Assembly: GCA_028564925.1 (NCBI GenBank)
Contig: CM053032.1
Coordinates: 121,415,490-121,479,489 of the forward strand
Direction: 5' to 3'
Origin: Lithobates sylvaticus
Lineage: Eukaryota; Chordata; Amphibia; Anura; Ranidae
Length of the DNA stretch: 64,000 nt
Position numbers and translations under genes: made by a program. The notes under the pieces were generated by a model. It was given only the letters and a program-made list of their open reading frames with translations. It made no database searches and had not been told where the DNA came from. Of the stretch, positions 22,233 to 32,979 are shown piece after piece (positions within the stretch are counted from its first letter, which is position 1; every line of letters begins with the position of its first letter).

Positions 22233-23022
22233 AAAAAGTTTTTTTTTGATTAGCTCTAGGGAACATCCACAAAACATTAACCATGCCTTAGCAGTAGCCT
22301 GAAAAATGCATCTTTGGTAATGAATGCCTTACAAAAAACACAATACACTTCATGTGTGGAGCTTTTTTGGTGCGGCAGCGGGTGACCTGGGGACCTACAG
22401 CTGGGGCAGAGTGGGACATTTCAGTGGTGGAGTGGGAATACTAGAAACAGTATCACCCTACAGATGCGGGCAGAGGAGGCGGGAGGACATCCAGAGGGAC
22501 CAAAGGGGGAAGGCTGAAAGGGAGAGGAGGCGGGTAAGTGAAGTGCAGACTGCAGGAGACAGTGTGAGAGACGGATTGGAGAAGTGGTGGCACTGAAGGC
22601 AACTCACTGCTAGTGTCAGATTACAAGGGGAGGCTGTGCAGAGTGACAGAGACAGAAAATACAAAACCTGACTGACAGTGTATGTGAGTACCTGAGAATT
22701 GTGTGTATTGTGAGTACCTCAGTACCTGTGTATTGAGAGTATTGTGAGTACCTGTGTGCTATGAGTGCACGTGTGCAGTGAGTGCACGTGCACTGCGAGT
22801 ACATGAGTGCTGTGAGTACACGAGTGCTATGAGTGCACCTTGACTGTGAAGGAACATGGGCTGTGAGTGCACATGTGCTGTGAGTACCTGAGTATTGTAT
22901 TTTTGAGTATCTGTGTATTGTTTTGTTGAGAACCTGTGTATTGTTGAGTATTAGTTTCAGGAAGCTAGTTATTAATAAATTTGGAAAGGGTATAATCCCC
23001 AATCCCTATTAAATTAGTAGGT

Positions 23023-23397
23023 ATGATGCCCGGTGGGTGTGGAAATACGACTTGGTGTACATCTTGCGGCATGTATGCGTTCCTTGATCATCTGATTGAG
23101 GGGGAATACTGCTGGAGAAAATGTAAGCACGTTGTTTCCCTGGAATCCCAGGTTCTGAATCTAGGGAAGCAACTGTCAACACTGAGAAGACACTATACTA
23201 AAGGAGAGTTGGGATCGTACCTGGCAGGTGTTGGCAGGAGCCAGCACAGAGGCGGTGGAGATGAGGGGCAGGCACCAAAGCAGAGTAGATGGATGACAGT
23301 CAGGAAGGATAGAGGGGAAAGTGCCAGGGAGGCCAGTCCTGGGCTGGAGCATCCCAATAAATATGCCCCGTTGAGTGACACTGGTGAAACCATTTAG
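23023..23397 (+). pseudogene. CR1 ORF1, N-terminal part
   Basis: 125 codons from Met 23023 to a stop at 23395-23397. The start shows a Cys cluster (C..TTWCTSCGMYAFLDHL, with a further C in EGEYCWRKC) like the zinc-binding N-terminus of CR1 ORF1 proteins. It ends in HPNKYAPLSDTGE, the usual linker before the esterase part. The ORF1 protein binds nucleic acid during retrotransposition. The protein is cut by this stop; the esterase part follows in another frame. Confidence 0.7.
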
Positions 23398-23479
23398 GGA
23401 CCAGCACTGCTGGAGCTGAGTGACTCCCCTAGCTGCTAGGGGAATAACTCCTCCAGTGAGGGTGGGAGAAAAGCCAAGG

Positions 23480-23990
23480 GAAAGGAAAGACAGATTCTGG
23501 TGGTAGGGGACTCAATTCTTAGAAGGACAGAGAGGGCAATCTGTCACAAAGACATGAAGAGTCAAACTGTATGTTGTCTAACGGGCGCTCGGGTTCGGCA
23601 CAACACAGATCTGGTGGACAGATTACTGGGAGGGGCACTTTGGCACTAATGACAAAGTTAGAGGTATATGGAGTGTCCAAAAAATGATTTTAGGGACTTA
23701 GGAGCAGCTAAATTGAGAAAGGAACTCCAAGGTAGTTTTCTCAGATCAAGCTACACCGTAAATGCAGAGGGAGATTAGGGAAGTAAACACATGGCTGAGG
23801 AGCTGGTGTAGAAAGGAGGGGTTTGGGTTCCTGGAGAACTGGGCCGACTTCTCAGTCGGTTACCAATTCTGTAGAAGGGACAGACTGCACCTAAATGAAG
23901 AGGGTGCAGATCTGCTGGGAGTGAAGATGGCTGAAAAAGTCAGAGGGGCTTTTAAACTAGGCAACGGGGGAGAGGGTCCAGAGGTAGAGA
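23480..23990 (+). pseudogene. CR1 ORF1, SGNH-esterase region
   Basis: Three hallmark blocks of SGNH/GDSL esterases are visible: ILVVGDSILRRTE (nucleophile Ser, about 23495-23530), HFGTND (about 23637-23654) and DRLHLNEEG (Asp and His of block V, about 23879-23905). CR1 ORF1 proteins of many vertebrates carry this domain. The first and second blocks are in different frames, so frame breaks lie between them. The last block is in the same frame as the endonuclease that follows. Confidence 0.75.
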
Positions 23991-24850
23991 TAGTCAGCAC
24001 AGAACAATTTCCAGAGGGCAGTATTTGGGGCATTAGTAATAGGTTCACTAAAGCACCTCAACCTGAGGTAAGTACAATAGCAAGTCCTATTTGCAACCTC
24101 AGAACACCCAATAAGGAGATAGTATGCGACTGGTCTAAACTATGTGGCATGTTCATCAATGCCAGGAGTCTGGTGGACAAGATGGGAGAAGTAGAGCTAC
24201 TGTTGTACGAGGAGGATTTCGATTTTGTAGGAATTTCAGAACCTTGTTTCAACAGCTCTCATGATTGGCTGGCAGCCATTCAAGGGTATTTCCTATATCG
24301 CAGGGATAGAGAGAGTAAGAAAAGGGGAGGGGTATGCCTGTACATCAAAAATGATGTACAAGTGAATTTGAGAGACAACATCACTAATGGAGAAAGGGAG
24401 GAGGTGGAATCCTTATGGCTAGAGCTACAAAAGGAGGAAACTAAGGGGAAAGTAATACTGGGAGTATGCTATAGGCCCCCTAACCAGAGGGAGGAGGTGG
24501 AGGCGAACCTCCTATCACAATTTGGATTAGCGGCAAGGATGGGAAGTGTCATTATAATGGGAGATTTTAATTATCCAGACATAGACTGGATGGAAGGAAC
24601 CACGCATTCATCCAAGGCTCGCCAGTTCCTAAATGTCTTGCAGGACAATTTCATGGGTCAGATAGTAAATGCACCAACTAGAAACAAAGCCTTATTAGAC
24701 CTACTGATTACCAATACAGACCTGATCACGGATGTGGAAATATTGGGCAATTTAGGAAACAGCTATCATAGATCAAATAGTTTCAGTATAAATCACACAA
24801 ATAGGACACTGAATTTCAAAACAGCCAACTTCCCTAAGCTTCGATCTTAG
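23762..24850 (+). CDS. CR1 ORF1 end joined in frame to the AP endonuclease domain
   Basis: The longest real open frame of the window, 362 codons. Residues 1-80 are the end of ORF1 (esterase block V at residues 40-49). From about residue 128 the endonuclease starts: FINARSLVDKMGEVELLLYE, then FVGISEP, GGVCLYIKNDV, LELQKEE, GVCYRPP, IIMGDFNYPDIDW (catalytic Asp/Asn, about 24551-24590) and TRNKALLDLLIT. The enzyme nicks target DNA for reverse transcription. The last residues after about 24848 run off the CR1 frame near the 24883 insertion. It is a relic, not a host gene. The listed Met is simply the first in the frame; it is not a natural start. Confidence 0.85.
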   Translation: MQREIREVNTWLRSWCRKEGFGFLENWADFSVGYQFCRRDRLHLNEEGADLLGVKMAEKVRGAFKLGNGGEGPEVEIVSTEQFPEGSIWGISNRFTKAPQPEVSTIASPICNLRTPNKEIVCDWSKLCGMFINARSLVDKMGEVELLLYEEDFDFVGISEPCFNSSHDWLAAIQGYFLYRRDRESKKRGGVCLYIKNDVQVNLRDNITNGEREEVESLWLELQKEETKGKVILGVCYRPPNQREEVEANLLSQFGLAARMGSVIIMGDFNYPDIDWMEGTTHSSKARQFLNVLQDNFMGQIVNAPTRNKALLDLLITNTDLITDVEILGNLGNSYHRSNSFSINHTNRTLNFKTANFPKLRS

Positions 24851-24882
24851 GAACAAAGAACACGGAGGAAAATGGGTATGCC

Positions 24883-25698
24883 TTAACCTTCCTAGCGGTA
24901 ATCCCGAGTCTGGCTCGGGTCCAGTTTTTTCTGCTGGGAGCGGTAACCCCGAGCCAGACTCGGGCTTGCGTGCAGGATACAGGGGGGAAGTTACTTACCT
25001 TTTCCCCTGGATCCTGCGATGTCTCCCCGCTGTGTGAGCGAGCCGTCCGCTCGCTCGATTCACACAGTGCCCGAGTGCCGCCGATCTCCGTTCCCTGCGA
25101 CGTTCCGACGCACGGGAGCGGAGATCGGCGCCAAAATTTAAAAAAGTTTAAAAACACACAGCACATACAGTACTGTAATCTTACAGATTACAGTACTGTA
25201 TACAAAAAATACACACCCCCTTTGTCCCTAGTGGTCTGCCCAGTGCCCTGCATGTCATTTTATATAATAATAAAAAAAAAAAAAATTCTGCCTGGAAACT
25301 GGAGATTGTCCATAGCAACCAAAAAGTGTCCCTTTATGTCAAAAGTGGTTTTAGACCAGCTAGAAAACACCGATAATAAATTAGAATCACAATTTATCAT
25401 CAAACAATAAATTTAATGACAGCGACTATTCTGCAACTGAGCAAATTTCAGTGTTTTTGATTTGATTACATTATTGAATCATTTTTATATATATTTTTAT
25501 TATATTATAATTTATTATTTTGTGTTTCAAACTTTATCATACCCGGGATGTCTACTAGACTCTGGTTCGGACAGATTTAAGTGAGTTATTCATAAGAATT
25601 GCATGCCTACAATATAAAAACGCCAAATTTCCATGCAAAATAATTGTACCGCTTTCAGCACAAAATTCCAGCCAGAATCATACCGCCAGGGAGGTTAA
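24883..25698. mobile_element. TTAA-bounded (piggyBac-like) element inserted in CR1
   Basis: TTAA duplications at 24883-24886 and 25695-25698. The inverted ends are CCTTCCTAGCGGTA and TACCGCCAGGGAGG. Removing the insert restores continuous CR1 sequence (GGGTATGCC-TTAA-GAGCATATT). Strong hairpins lie near the left end (CCCGAGTCTGGCTCGGG at 24904, and its inverse at about 24949). A TTAA target and CC...GG ends are piggyBac-superfamily traits. It has no transposase and is a different family from the 28616/40021 group. Confidence 0.85.
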
Positions 25699-27250
25699 GA
25701 GCATATTAAATAAGGTTATTAGCCAGTGCATCCCAATGTGAAATAAATTTAAAAGAGATAATAAAAGTCCTGGGTGGCTTAACTCCAACGTAAGAATGCA
25801 TATAAAAGCAAAGCAGAAGGCCTTCAAAAAAACGACAAGGCTGAGGGATCATCAACAGCATTCCAACTTTACAAAGAATGTAACAAGAATTGTAAGGGTG
25901 CAATCAGGGCGGCTAAGATAGAACATGAAAGGCACATAGTGGAGGAGAGCAAAAAAAATCCCAAGAAATTCTTTAGGTACATAAATAGTAAGAAAAGAAG
26001 GTCAGATCAAATTGGTCCCATAGAGAATGATGAAGGGAATCTGGTTACTAAGGATGGAGAGATGGCGAAGGTATTGAATTTATTCTTCTCCTCAGTCTTC
26101 ATGAGGGAATCGGGGGGGGGGGGCTTCAGTAACCAAAACTGCAATATTTATCCTCATGACACATCACAGGAAGCACCCTCATGGCTAACAGAGGACAAAA
26201 TTAGAAAATAGACTTGAAAAACTTAACATTAATTAGTCACCGGGACCAGATAGCTTGCACCTGAGGGTCCTTAAGGAACTCAGTCAGGTAATTGCCAGAC
26301 CATTGTTCCTAATATTTACGAACAGTCTACTGACTAGAATGGTATCAGTTGAATGGAGAAAAGCCAATGTAGCACAAATATTTAAAAAAGGGTCAAGATA
26401 CATCCCTGGGAATTACAGACCAGTTAGCCTAACATCAATTGTATGCAAGCACTTGGAGGGGATGATAAGGGACTATATACAAGAGTTTAGTAATGAAAAC
26501 AGTATCAAGCAGTATTCAGCATGGATTCATGAAGAATCGTTCTTGCCAAACCAATCTATTAACCTTCTATGAGGAGGTGAGCTGCCACCTAGATAAAGGA
26601 AGGCCCATAGACGTGGTGTATCTGGATTTTGCAAAAGCATTTCATACAGTTCCCCATAAACGTCTACTGTACAGTGGTAAGGTCCATTGGCATGGACCAT
26701 AGGGTGAACACATGGATTGAAAACTGGCTACAGGGGCGAGTTCAGAGGAACATGGGGAGTACCCGGAATGATCCGGGGTGGAATGTGGGGTCCCCCAATG
26801 CTCTGTCCTGGGACTAATCCTATTTAATGTATTCATAAACGACCTGGAGGATGGGATAAACAGCTCAATCTCTGTATTTGTGGATGATACTAAGCTTAGC
26901 AGGGCAATAACTTCTCTGCAGGATGTGGAAACTTTGCAAGAAGATCTGAACAAATTAATGGGGTGGACAACTACATGGCAAATTATGTTAAATGTAGAAC
27001 ATTTTAAAATAATGCATTTGGGTGACAAAAATATGAATGCAATCTACTCCTAGAACCTCTGGGGGAATCTAGGATGGAAAAGGACCTGGGGGTACTAGTA
27101 GATGATAAGCTCAGCAATGGCATGCAATGCCAAGCTGCTGCAAGCAAAGCAAACAGAATATTGGCATGCATTATAAAGGGGATCAACTCCAGAGATAAAA
27201 CAATAATTCTCCCGCTCTACAAGACTCTGGTCTGGAGTATTTGAATGGAG
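25699..27250 (+). pseudogene. CR1 ORF2, reverse-transcriptase region
   Basis: Contains the linker after the endonuclease (PKKFFRYINSKKRRSDQIGP at about 25970) and then the [82 protein letters not shown] (motif A, about 26617-26660), GVPQCSVLGLILFNVFINDL (motif B) and VFVDDTKLS (motif C with both catalytic Asp, about 26873-26893; CR1 usually has FADD). Frames change at about 26500, 26690 and 26790, so the enzyme cannot be made. The region continues to LYKTLV at about 27232, where the next insert begins. Confidence 0.9.
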
Positions 27251-29698
27251 TGCCTATAAAGTTTAATAGTGTTAAAAAAAAATATACAAATTTTAAAACA
27301 GCTCTGCAAATTCATACATATAAGGTGCATTTGGGATAGATAATAGTACACCCTGTGAAAATCATATTGGTATGCTCAACATGTTTCGTGGGTAATTCAC
27401 CAGTTCTTCAGGAGCTTTAATTGCATATATATGATGTTTTTTTTAAATACTAATACTACAAAAAGAGGAACAAAATCATATTACTGACAAATACAGACAA
27501 AAAAAAGTCAAATGACAAAATTAGGTAAAAAAATTGTAATAGCAAGTGTGATGTTCCCCCATTGTGTATGCTGGAATCGCCCTTACCCAGAAAAAAGGCC
27601 ACAGTACAGAAGAGTGTGGGAGCCCCCGCAGACAAAAGAAGGGACAAGGTAGTCTTTTAGAAGGATATAATAGATGTCATTATAGATGGTTCAATAAACA
27701 TGAAAGACAGTTTCATGTTACAGGACATTTAGCCATCAAAGTAGATCAAATACCAAAAAAGAGAAACTCATACCAAGAGTATAACTTTATGAACATCTAC
27801 AAGGTTTGGATACCGAAGACCAACATATACTATAAAAGAGAGGAAAACAACAACAATGTCTTCTATTCTCAAGGATACACAAATTTACAGACTGACTGTC
27901 AAATTTGACCAGCATCGGCAGAAATACAGCAAAGCCTTTACCTTAAATCCCATCCATGGAGAAAATATGTTTTTATAAATGTAACAGTGGGTGTATGCAC
28001 GTTCATACAGGACACATAAGTAAGTCTTTCTAGCTGTATCAATCAGCAAATAAATCAGCAGGTGAGTCCTAGGATGAGTGAGGCACAGGCCACACTATCC
28101 TGTCAAAATATATAAGGTGTATAAAGAACCCATCAATTCAGGCAAAATTGGGACAGAATATAATATAATATATATAATATTTAGGTCTACAGGATACATA
28201 AGGTGCATATAGCACCTATACATTCCTGCAGAAACATATAGGATGCATAGAGCATCCATCAATGTAAACAACACAGGGACATATGTGGTGCAGGTAATGT
28301 TGAAGCCTAGGTAATATGAAAGGCTCACCTCGTGATAGAAATAGAAAGATAAGTTGTTAAAAAGATGTCCCAGGCAGGATCAATAGATGCCCATTACATC
28401 CACGGAGGATCCCTAAGATAAAGGGTGCAAATGACAGTTATGATACCAGAAGTTTTGATTGAGCATAATGGAGTGCACAGACTCTGGACTGTGGCCTATG
28501 TTGTTGCTCTGGGTAAGGGCGATTCCAGCTTATACATTGGGGGGGACATCACTCTTGCTATTACAACGCTATTACCTAATTATGTTATGTGACATTTTAT
28601 TGTCTGTATTTGTCATTAAGCTCTTCAGCCCCGGAAGTATTTGCCCCCTTTCTGACCAGGCCATTTTTTGTGATACGCCACTATGTCGCTTTAACTGACA
28701 ATTGCACGGTCGTGCGACGTGGTACCCAAACAAAATGTATGTCATTTTTTCCCCACAAATAGAGCTTTCTTTTGGTGGTATTTGATCACCTCTGTGACAA
28801 TTTAGAAATAAAAAAAAAACACAATATTTTGTACTTTTTGCTATAATAAATATCCCAAAAAAAATAAATGTCTTCATCAGTTTAGGCTGATATATATTCT
28901 TCTACATATGTTTGGTAAAAAAAAATCGCAATAAGCATATATTGATTTGTTTGCGCAAAAGTTATAACGTCTACAAAATAGGGGATAGATTTATGTCATT
29001 TTTATTATTTTTTATTTTTTACTAGTAATGGTGGTGATCTGCGATTTTTTATCAGGACTGCGACTTTGCGGCGGACAGATCGGACACTTTTATAAACAAT
29101 TTTGGGACCATTGACATTTATACAGCGATCAGAGCTAAAAATAGCCACTGATTTTAAGTAATATAAATGTCACTAGCAGGGAAGGGGTTAACACTAGGGG
29201 GCGATCAAGGGGTTAACTATGTTCCCTAGGTGTGTTCTAACTGTAGGGGGATGGGACTGACTGGGGAGGAGACCGATCGGTGTTCCTACTTAGAAGGAAC
29301 ACACGATCTGTCCCCTCTCCCCTGAGAGAACCGAGATTTGTGTGTTTACACACACACATCCCCGTTCTCGTTCTGTTACGAGCGATCACGGGTGCCCGGT
29401 GAACATTGCGTCACCGGGCAAGCACATCAGGGTCTTCAAGGAGATCAAATCTCCTGAAGAAGTGGTGAATTACCCTCGAAACATGTCGAGGATGCCAATA
29501 TGATTGTCACAGGGTGAACTGGTACTATCATCTATCCCAGATGCACCTTATATGTATGAATTTGCAGAGCTGTTTTAGAATTTGTATATTTTAATATGTT
29601 GATTAATTCAATAAAACTTTATTTGTTTTATCTATTTGTGTATCCTAAGTGTTATGGTACCATTAAAGTCCACTATAGCCCCAGACCACAAACGCTCT
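27251..29698. mobile_element. Foldback element with long inverted ends, inserted in CR1
   Basis: The left arm (about 27255-27600) is the inverse of two right pieces (28500-28615 and 29440-29640); the right arm is split by a TTAA element. Arms share AATTCATACATATAAGGTGC and a CTTCAGGAG / CGAAACATGTCG module. The loop (27600-28500) contains a degenerate tandem of GGATACATAAGGTGCATATA type near 28110-28290 and no known domain; the 114-codon frame at 27564-27908 is unsupported. CR1 sequence is continuous across the insert (CTCTACAAGACTCTGGTC then GCACCTGGAGTATGCC). Target duplication is unclear. Confidence 0.75.
28616..29431 (+). mobile_element. TTAA-family element, copy 2, nested in the foldback element
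   Basis: Starts at TTAA 28616-28619 followed by GCTCTTCAGCCCCGGAAG, then the family core (AATAGAGCTTTCTTTTGG at about 28759). It runs to the GTGCCCGGTGAACATTGCGT region and breaks off near 29431 without a clear terminus. It contains a perfect-looking hairpin CCGATCGGTGTTCC...GGAACAC. Confidence 0.8.
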
Positions 29699-29958
29699 CC
29701 GCACCTGGAGTATGCCGTCCAATTCTGGGCACCAGTCCTCAGGAAGGATGTGTTGGAACTCGAGAGAGTCCAGAGAAGGGCAACAAGACTAATAAAGGGA
29801 CTGGAGGATATTAGTTATTAGATTAGATATGAGAAAAGGTTACGAGCACTGAACTTATTCTCTCTGGAGAAGAGACGCTTGAGAGGGGATATGATTTTAA
29901 TGTACGAATACCGTACTGTGACCCCACAGTGGGGATAAAACATTTCCGCAAAAGGGAA
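29699..29958 (+). pseudogene. CR1 ORF2, C-terminal piece 1
   Basis: Encodes [39 protein letters not shown], and, after a stop, LRALNLFSLEKRRLRGDMIL. This conserved region follows the RT in CR1. It is cut at 29958 by the next TTAA insertion. Confidence 0.9.
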
Positions 29959-31155
29959 TTCAACCATTTCAGTTGTGGAAGATTTAGCTGCCCAATGACC
30001 AGGCCATTTTTTGCGAAAGAGCACTGCATCGCTTTACCTGACTATTTTGCGGTCATGCAAAGCTTTACCCAAACAAAATTGATGTCCTTTTTTCCCCACA
30101 AATAGAGCTTTCTTTTGGTGGTATTTGATCACCTCTGCATTTTTATTTTTATTTTTTGCGCTATAAACAAAAGAAGAGCGACAATTTTGAAAAAAACACA
30201 ATGAGGTTGGTTTACTAAAGGCAAATCCACTTTGCACTGCAAGCGCACTTTGTAGTGCAGTCGCTGTAGATCTCAGGGGAAGATCTGAAACGAGGGGAAG
30301 CTCTGCTGATTTCTATAATCTAATCATGTACAAACAAAAATGCTGTTTTTTTTTTTACCTTGCATGCCCCCCTCTACAGAGAATGTACTTCCAAGTGCAC
30401 TTGGTGGATTTGCCTTTCGTAAATAACCCCCAATATCTTTTACTTTTTGCTATAATAAATATCCCAATTAAAAAATATATATATTTATATATATTTTTCC
30501 TCAGTTTAGGACGATATGTATTCTTTTACATATTTTTGGTAAAAAAAAAAAAAAATCCCAATAAGCCTATATTGATTGGTTTGCGCAAAGGTTTTTAGCA
30601 TCTACAAAATAGGGGATATATTTATGGCATTTTTATTATTATTATTATTTATTTTTTTACTAGTACAGGCGGTGATCTGCGATTTTTATTACGGTAGACA
30701 AATTGGACACTTTTGACACATTTTTGAGACCACTGACAGTTATACAGAGATCAGTGCTATAAAAATGCACTGATTACTGTATAAATGTCACTGGCAGGAA
30801 AGGGATTAACACTAGGGGGGCGATCAAGGGGTTACCTGTGTTCCCTAGGTGTGTTCTAACTGTAGGGGGGGTGGGACTGGCTAGGGAAGGAGCGAGATCG
30901 GTGTTCATATTTAGTATGAACACACAATCTCTCCCCTCTCCCGAGAAAACCGGAATTTGTGTGTTTACACACACAGATCCCAGTTCTCGCTTTGTCACAA
31001 GTGATCGCGGGTTCCCGGTGGTCACTGCGCCCGCCGGGCACCCGCATCAGCGCCGGGCACACGCTGCGTGTCCTAAAGGGCTGACGTACAGTTATGGTGC
31101 TTCGCCCAGGGGAGTCAACCTGCCGCAGTTATACTGGCGGTCGGGAACTGGTTAA
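29959..31155 (+). mobile_element. TTAA-family element, copy 3, inserted in CR1
   Basis: The left junction is TTCAACCATTTCAG (TTAA altered by one base) and the right junction is GGGAACTGGTTAA (TTAA 31152-31155). CR1 resumes at once (TAAGACAAGCAGACATTCAC), so the target was TTAA. Near-full-length family member with the core at about 30100 and a (TTA)n/T-rich section at 30630-30660. At 30195-30430 it carries an extra segment (GGTTTACTAAAGGCAAATCC ... GGATTTGCCTTTCGTAAATA) with inverted ends, itself probably a small MITE insertion. Confidence 0.85.
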
Positions 31156-31285
31156 TAAGACAAGCAGACATTCACTACAGTTAGAAGAAAAGTGGTTTAA
31201 CCTTAAACTGTGTAGAGAGTTGTTTACTGTAAGAGTGGTAAGGATGTGGAATTCTCTTCCACAGACAGTGGTTTCAGCAGGGAGA
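31156..31285 (+). pseudogene. CR1 ORF2, C-terminal piece 2
   Basis: Encodes KTSRHSLQLEEKWFNLKLCR then ELFTVRVVRMWNSLPQTVVS, the very end of CR1 ORF2. Similarity stops at about 31285, about 150 bases before the normal end of the element. Confidence 0.9.
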
Positions 31286-31926
31286 GTTACAGTTCCTGCT
31301 GGAGTACACAAATCACAGCAGGGGTGCTCACACTCCAGTTCTTCCATTCAGTAAACAGCGCTTGATTGGAGGCGGAGAGATTGTGATGTTCTACTGCCTC
31401 TCTTCCAATTACAAAGCACCTTACAATAACAACAGAAGGAATGCAAGACTGAATTGAGGACCTGGAATGTGACTCACTGTCACCCCACTGTCATGTGTGA
31501 CCCACTGTTATACAAGTGCTCCGGGCAGAACTGAAACTCTCAGATGTTCAATTCTGACTGCACTGTGTGGGGGTGAGTGAAAGTCAGAGTTGTACAAAGT
31601 ACAGAGTTGCAACACCTCAGGCCACAGTTAGCACACATAGAAAATAACTTTTTCTATATGCCCCGTTCAGACTGCAATGCTGGTGTGATTCCTGGAGTAG
31701 AAAAATGCAGCTTGTCTGCATTTTTCTTACTGCACTGGATGGCACCGCATATCACTGCACCGTGGCACACTGCTTTGCAGTGACATGAATAAAGTGTCAC
31801 TAGGTGACACTTTAAATACATTTTGAAAAAGAATACACACAAAAAACAATCAGTGCAATAAGCTGAATTGAGCATTGCACTGCTCCATGTTGGAAAACAG
31901 GTACAGCACAAGGCTGCATAGTAGCC
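31286..31926. other. No gene; MITE-like scrap at 31.66-31.93 kb
   Basis: 31660-31830 has short inverse blocks (AAAAATGCAGCTTGTCTGCA, GTGTCACTAGGTGACAC) typical of a decayed MITE. The remainder is unrecognised. Confidence 0.4.
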
Positions 31927-31929
31927 TAA

Positions 31930-32110
31930 AGCCCCATACACATTATCAGTTTTCCTGCTGAGTTTTTCCTTCAGATTTACCAAAACCACGTAGTGCAAGG
32001 GCCTGCCTGATTGCATACAAATTGAAACTCCTAAGGTTTGACCTAGGTATATGGTTTTGGTAAATCTGAAGGAAAAACTCAGCAGAAAAACTGATAGTGT
32101 GTATGGGGCT
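31930..32110. mobile_element. Nearly full-palindrome MITE, TAA duplications
   Basis: 181 bp. Ends AGCCCCATACACATTATCAG and inverse AGCCCCATACACACTATCAG. The inverted match runs about 60 bp into each side (CTGCTGAGTTTTTCCTTCAG ... TTTACCAAAACCA). TAA at 31927-31929 and 32111-32113. Shares the AGCCCCATACACA terminus with the elements at 1020 and 3567, so probably moved by the same Harbinger-type transposase. Confidence 0.9.
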
Positions 32111-32409
32111 TAAGGTGCACATGTCTCAAAAAATAGTTTCGGGCTGGAGTTCAGCTTTAAAAACAGACAATAGATAGGGCATAAGATATGTTTGGAAGGA
32201 TGGGTTAGAAATCAGTAAAGTGACAATCAGAGAAGGGAGGCAGAAAAAGAGTGGAAGGGTGTATCTACAATATAGGGCCTCATGCATGTGGATGAAGTTA
32301 GCCATACAATATGCCTAGTGTAAAATGCAATTTTTTTTCACAAAATCAGGGAGCTGCAGGTGGGGCATACAGCCATCCATAAAAGTGAATGTCTGTTTGT
32401 TCAAGTACT

Positions 32410-32738
32410 CATGCACACCTCCAAACATTTTGAGATGGGAATGAGGGACACCTATCAGCAAAAGTATGCAGGCATAGGACACAACCCCTGCCACGCCCCC
32501 TTAAAGGAGAATTGTACAAACAAAAACAAGATTGGTTAAACCCACAAGTGCTTTTTTACCACTACTATTCCTTTATTTGGGCTCTGGAAAACACTTTTTG
32601 ATAGATAAAAAGTGCATTTTATATACATCTCTATAGATCAGACCAAAATGATGGACAAATGAGGAGGAATGAGGGACAGAGGGATATTTCTCCAAATCAG
32701 GGACAGTCCCTTGAAATCAGGGACAGTTGGGAGCTATG
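32410..32738. mobile_element. Non-autonomous DNA element (CTCCCAACTGTCCC type)
   Basis: The left end CATGCACACCTCCAAACATT and the right end inverse CATAGCTCCCAACTGTCCCT enclose a 0.33-kb unit that has AGGGACA/TGTCCCT repeats near both ends. I recognise it as a common frog interspersed repeat. Target duplication is not clear. Confidence 0.6.
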
Positions 32739-32979
32739 CTAATGTAAATGCTGATGCTTCTCTCCATTGGCATTTACCTGCTCTTGCATATAAGAAGTAA
32801 TTTCCTGAACACAACATTTTGTGCATAGTAAAATATACCATGCACACATGCCTAGGTAAATGCAAACGCACTGACATGAGTACAGGGGCATACAGATATT
32901 CATATACATGGCTGACTGTACACCCCACCTGTGACTCCCCAGCCATGGGAAAACAAAGTGTTTTTTACACTAGGCATTA

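Larger units (their letters stand above)
22360..31285 (+). mobile_element. CR1 LINE, nearly complete but split by three insertions
   Basis: CR1 sequence lies at about 22360-24882, 25699-27250, 29699-29958 and 31156-31285. The insertions are 24883-25698, 27251-29698 and 29959-31155. Content in order: a 5' region with degenerate GTGAGTACCTG repeats (22680-22960), ORF1 with an SGNH-esterase region, AP endonuclease, RT, and the C-terminal region ([16 protein letters not shown], then KWFNLKLCRELFTVRVVRMW). The 3' tail is lost after about 31285. CR1 moves by target-primed reverse transcription. Reading frames are broken in several places, so the copy is dead. The 5' boundary is approximate. Confidence 0.9.

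Noticed and set aside
27564-27908. 114-codon Lys/Asn-rich frame in the foldback loop as a transposase remnant
   Set aside because: No catalytic motif or family resemblance; could be chance in A-rich DNA.
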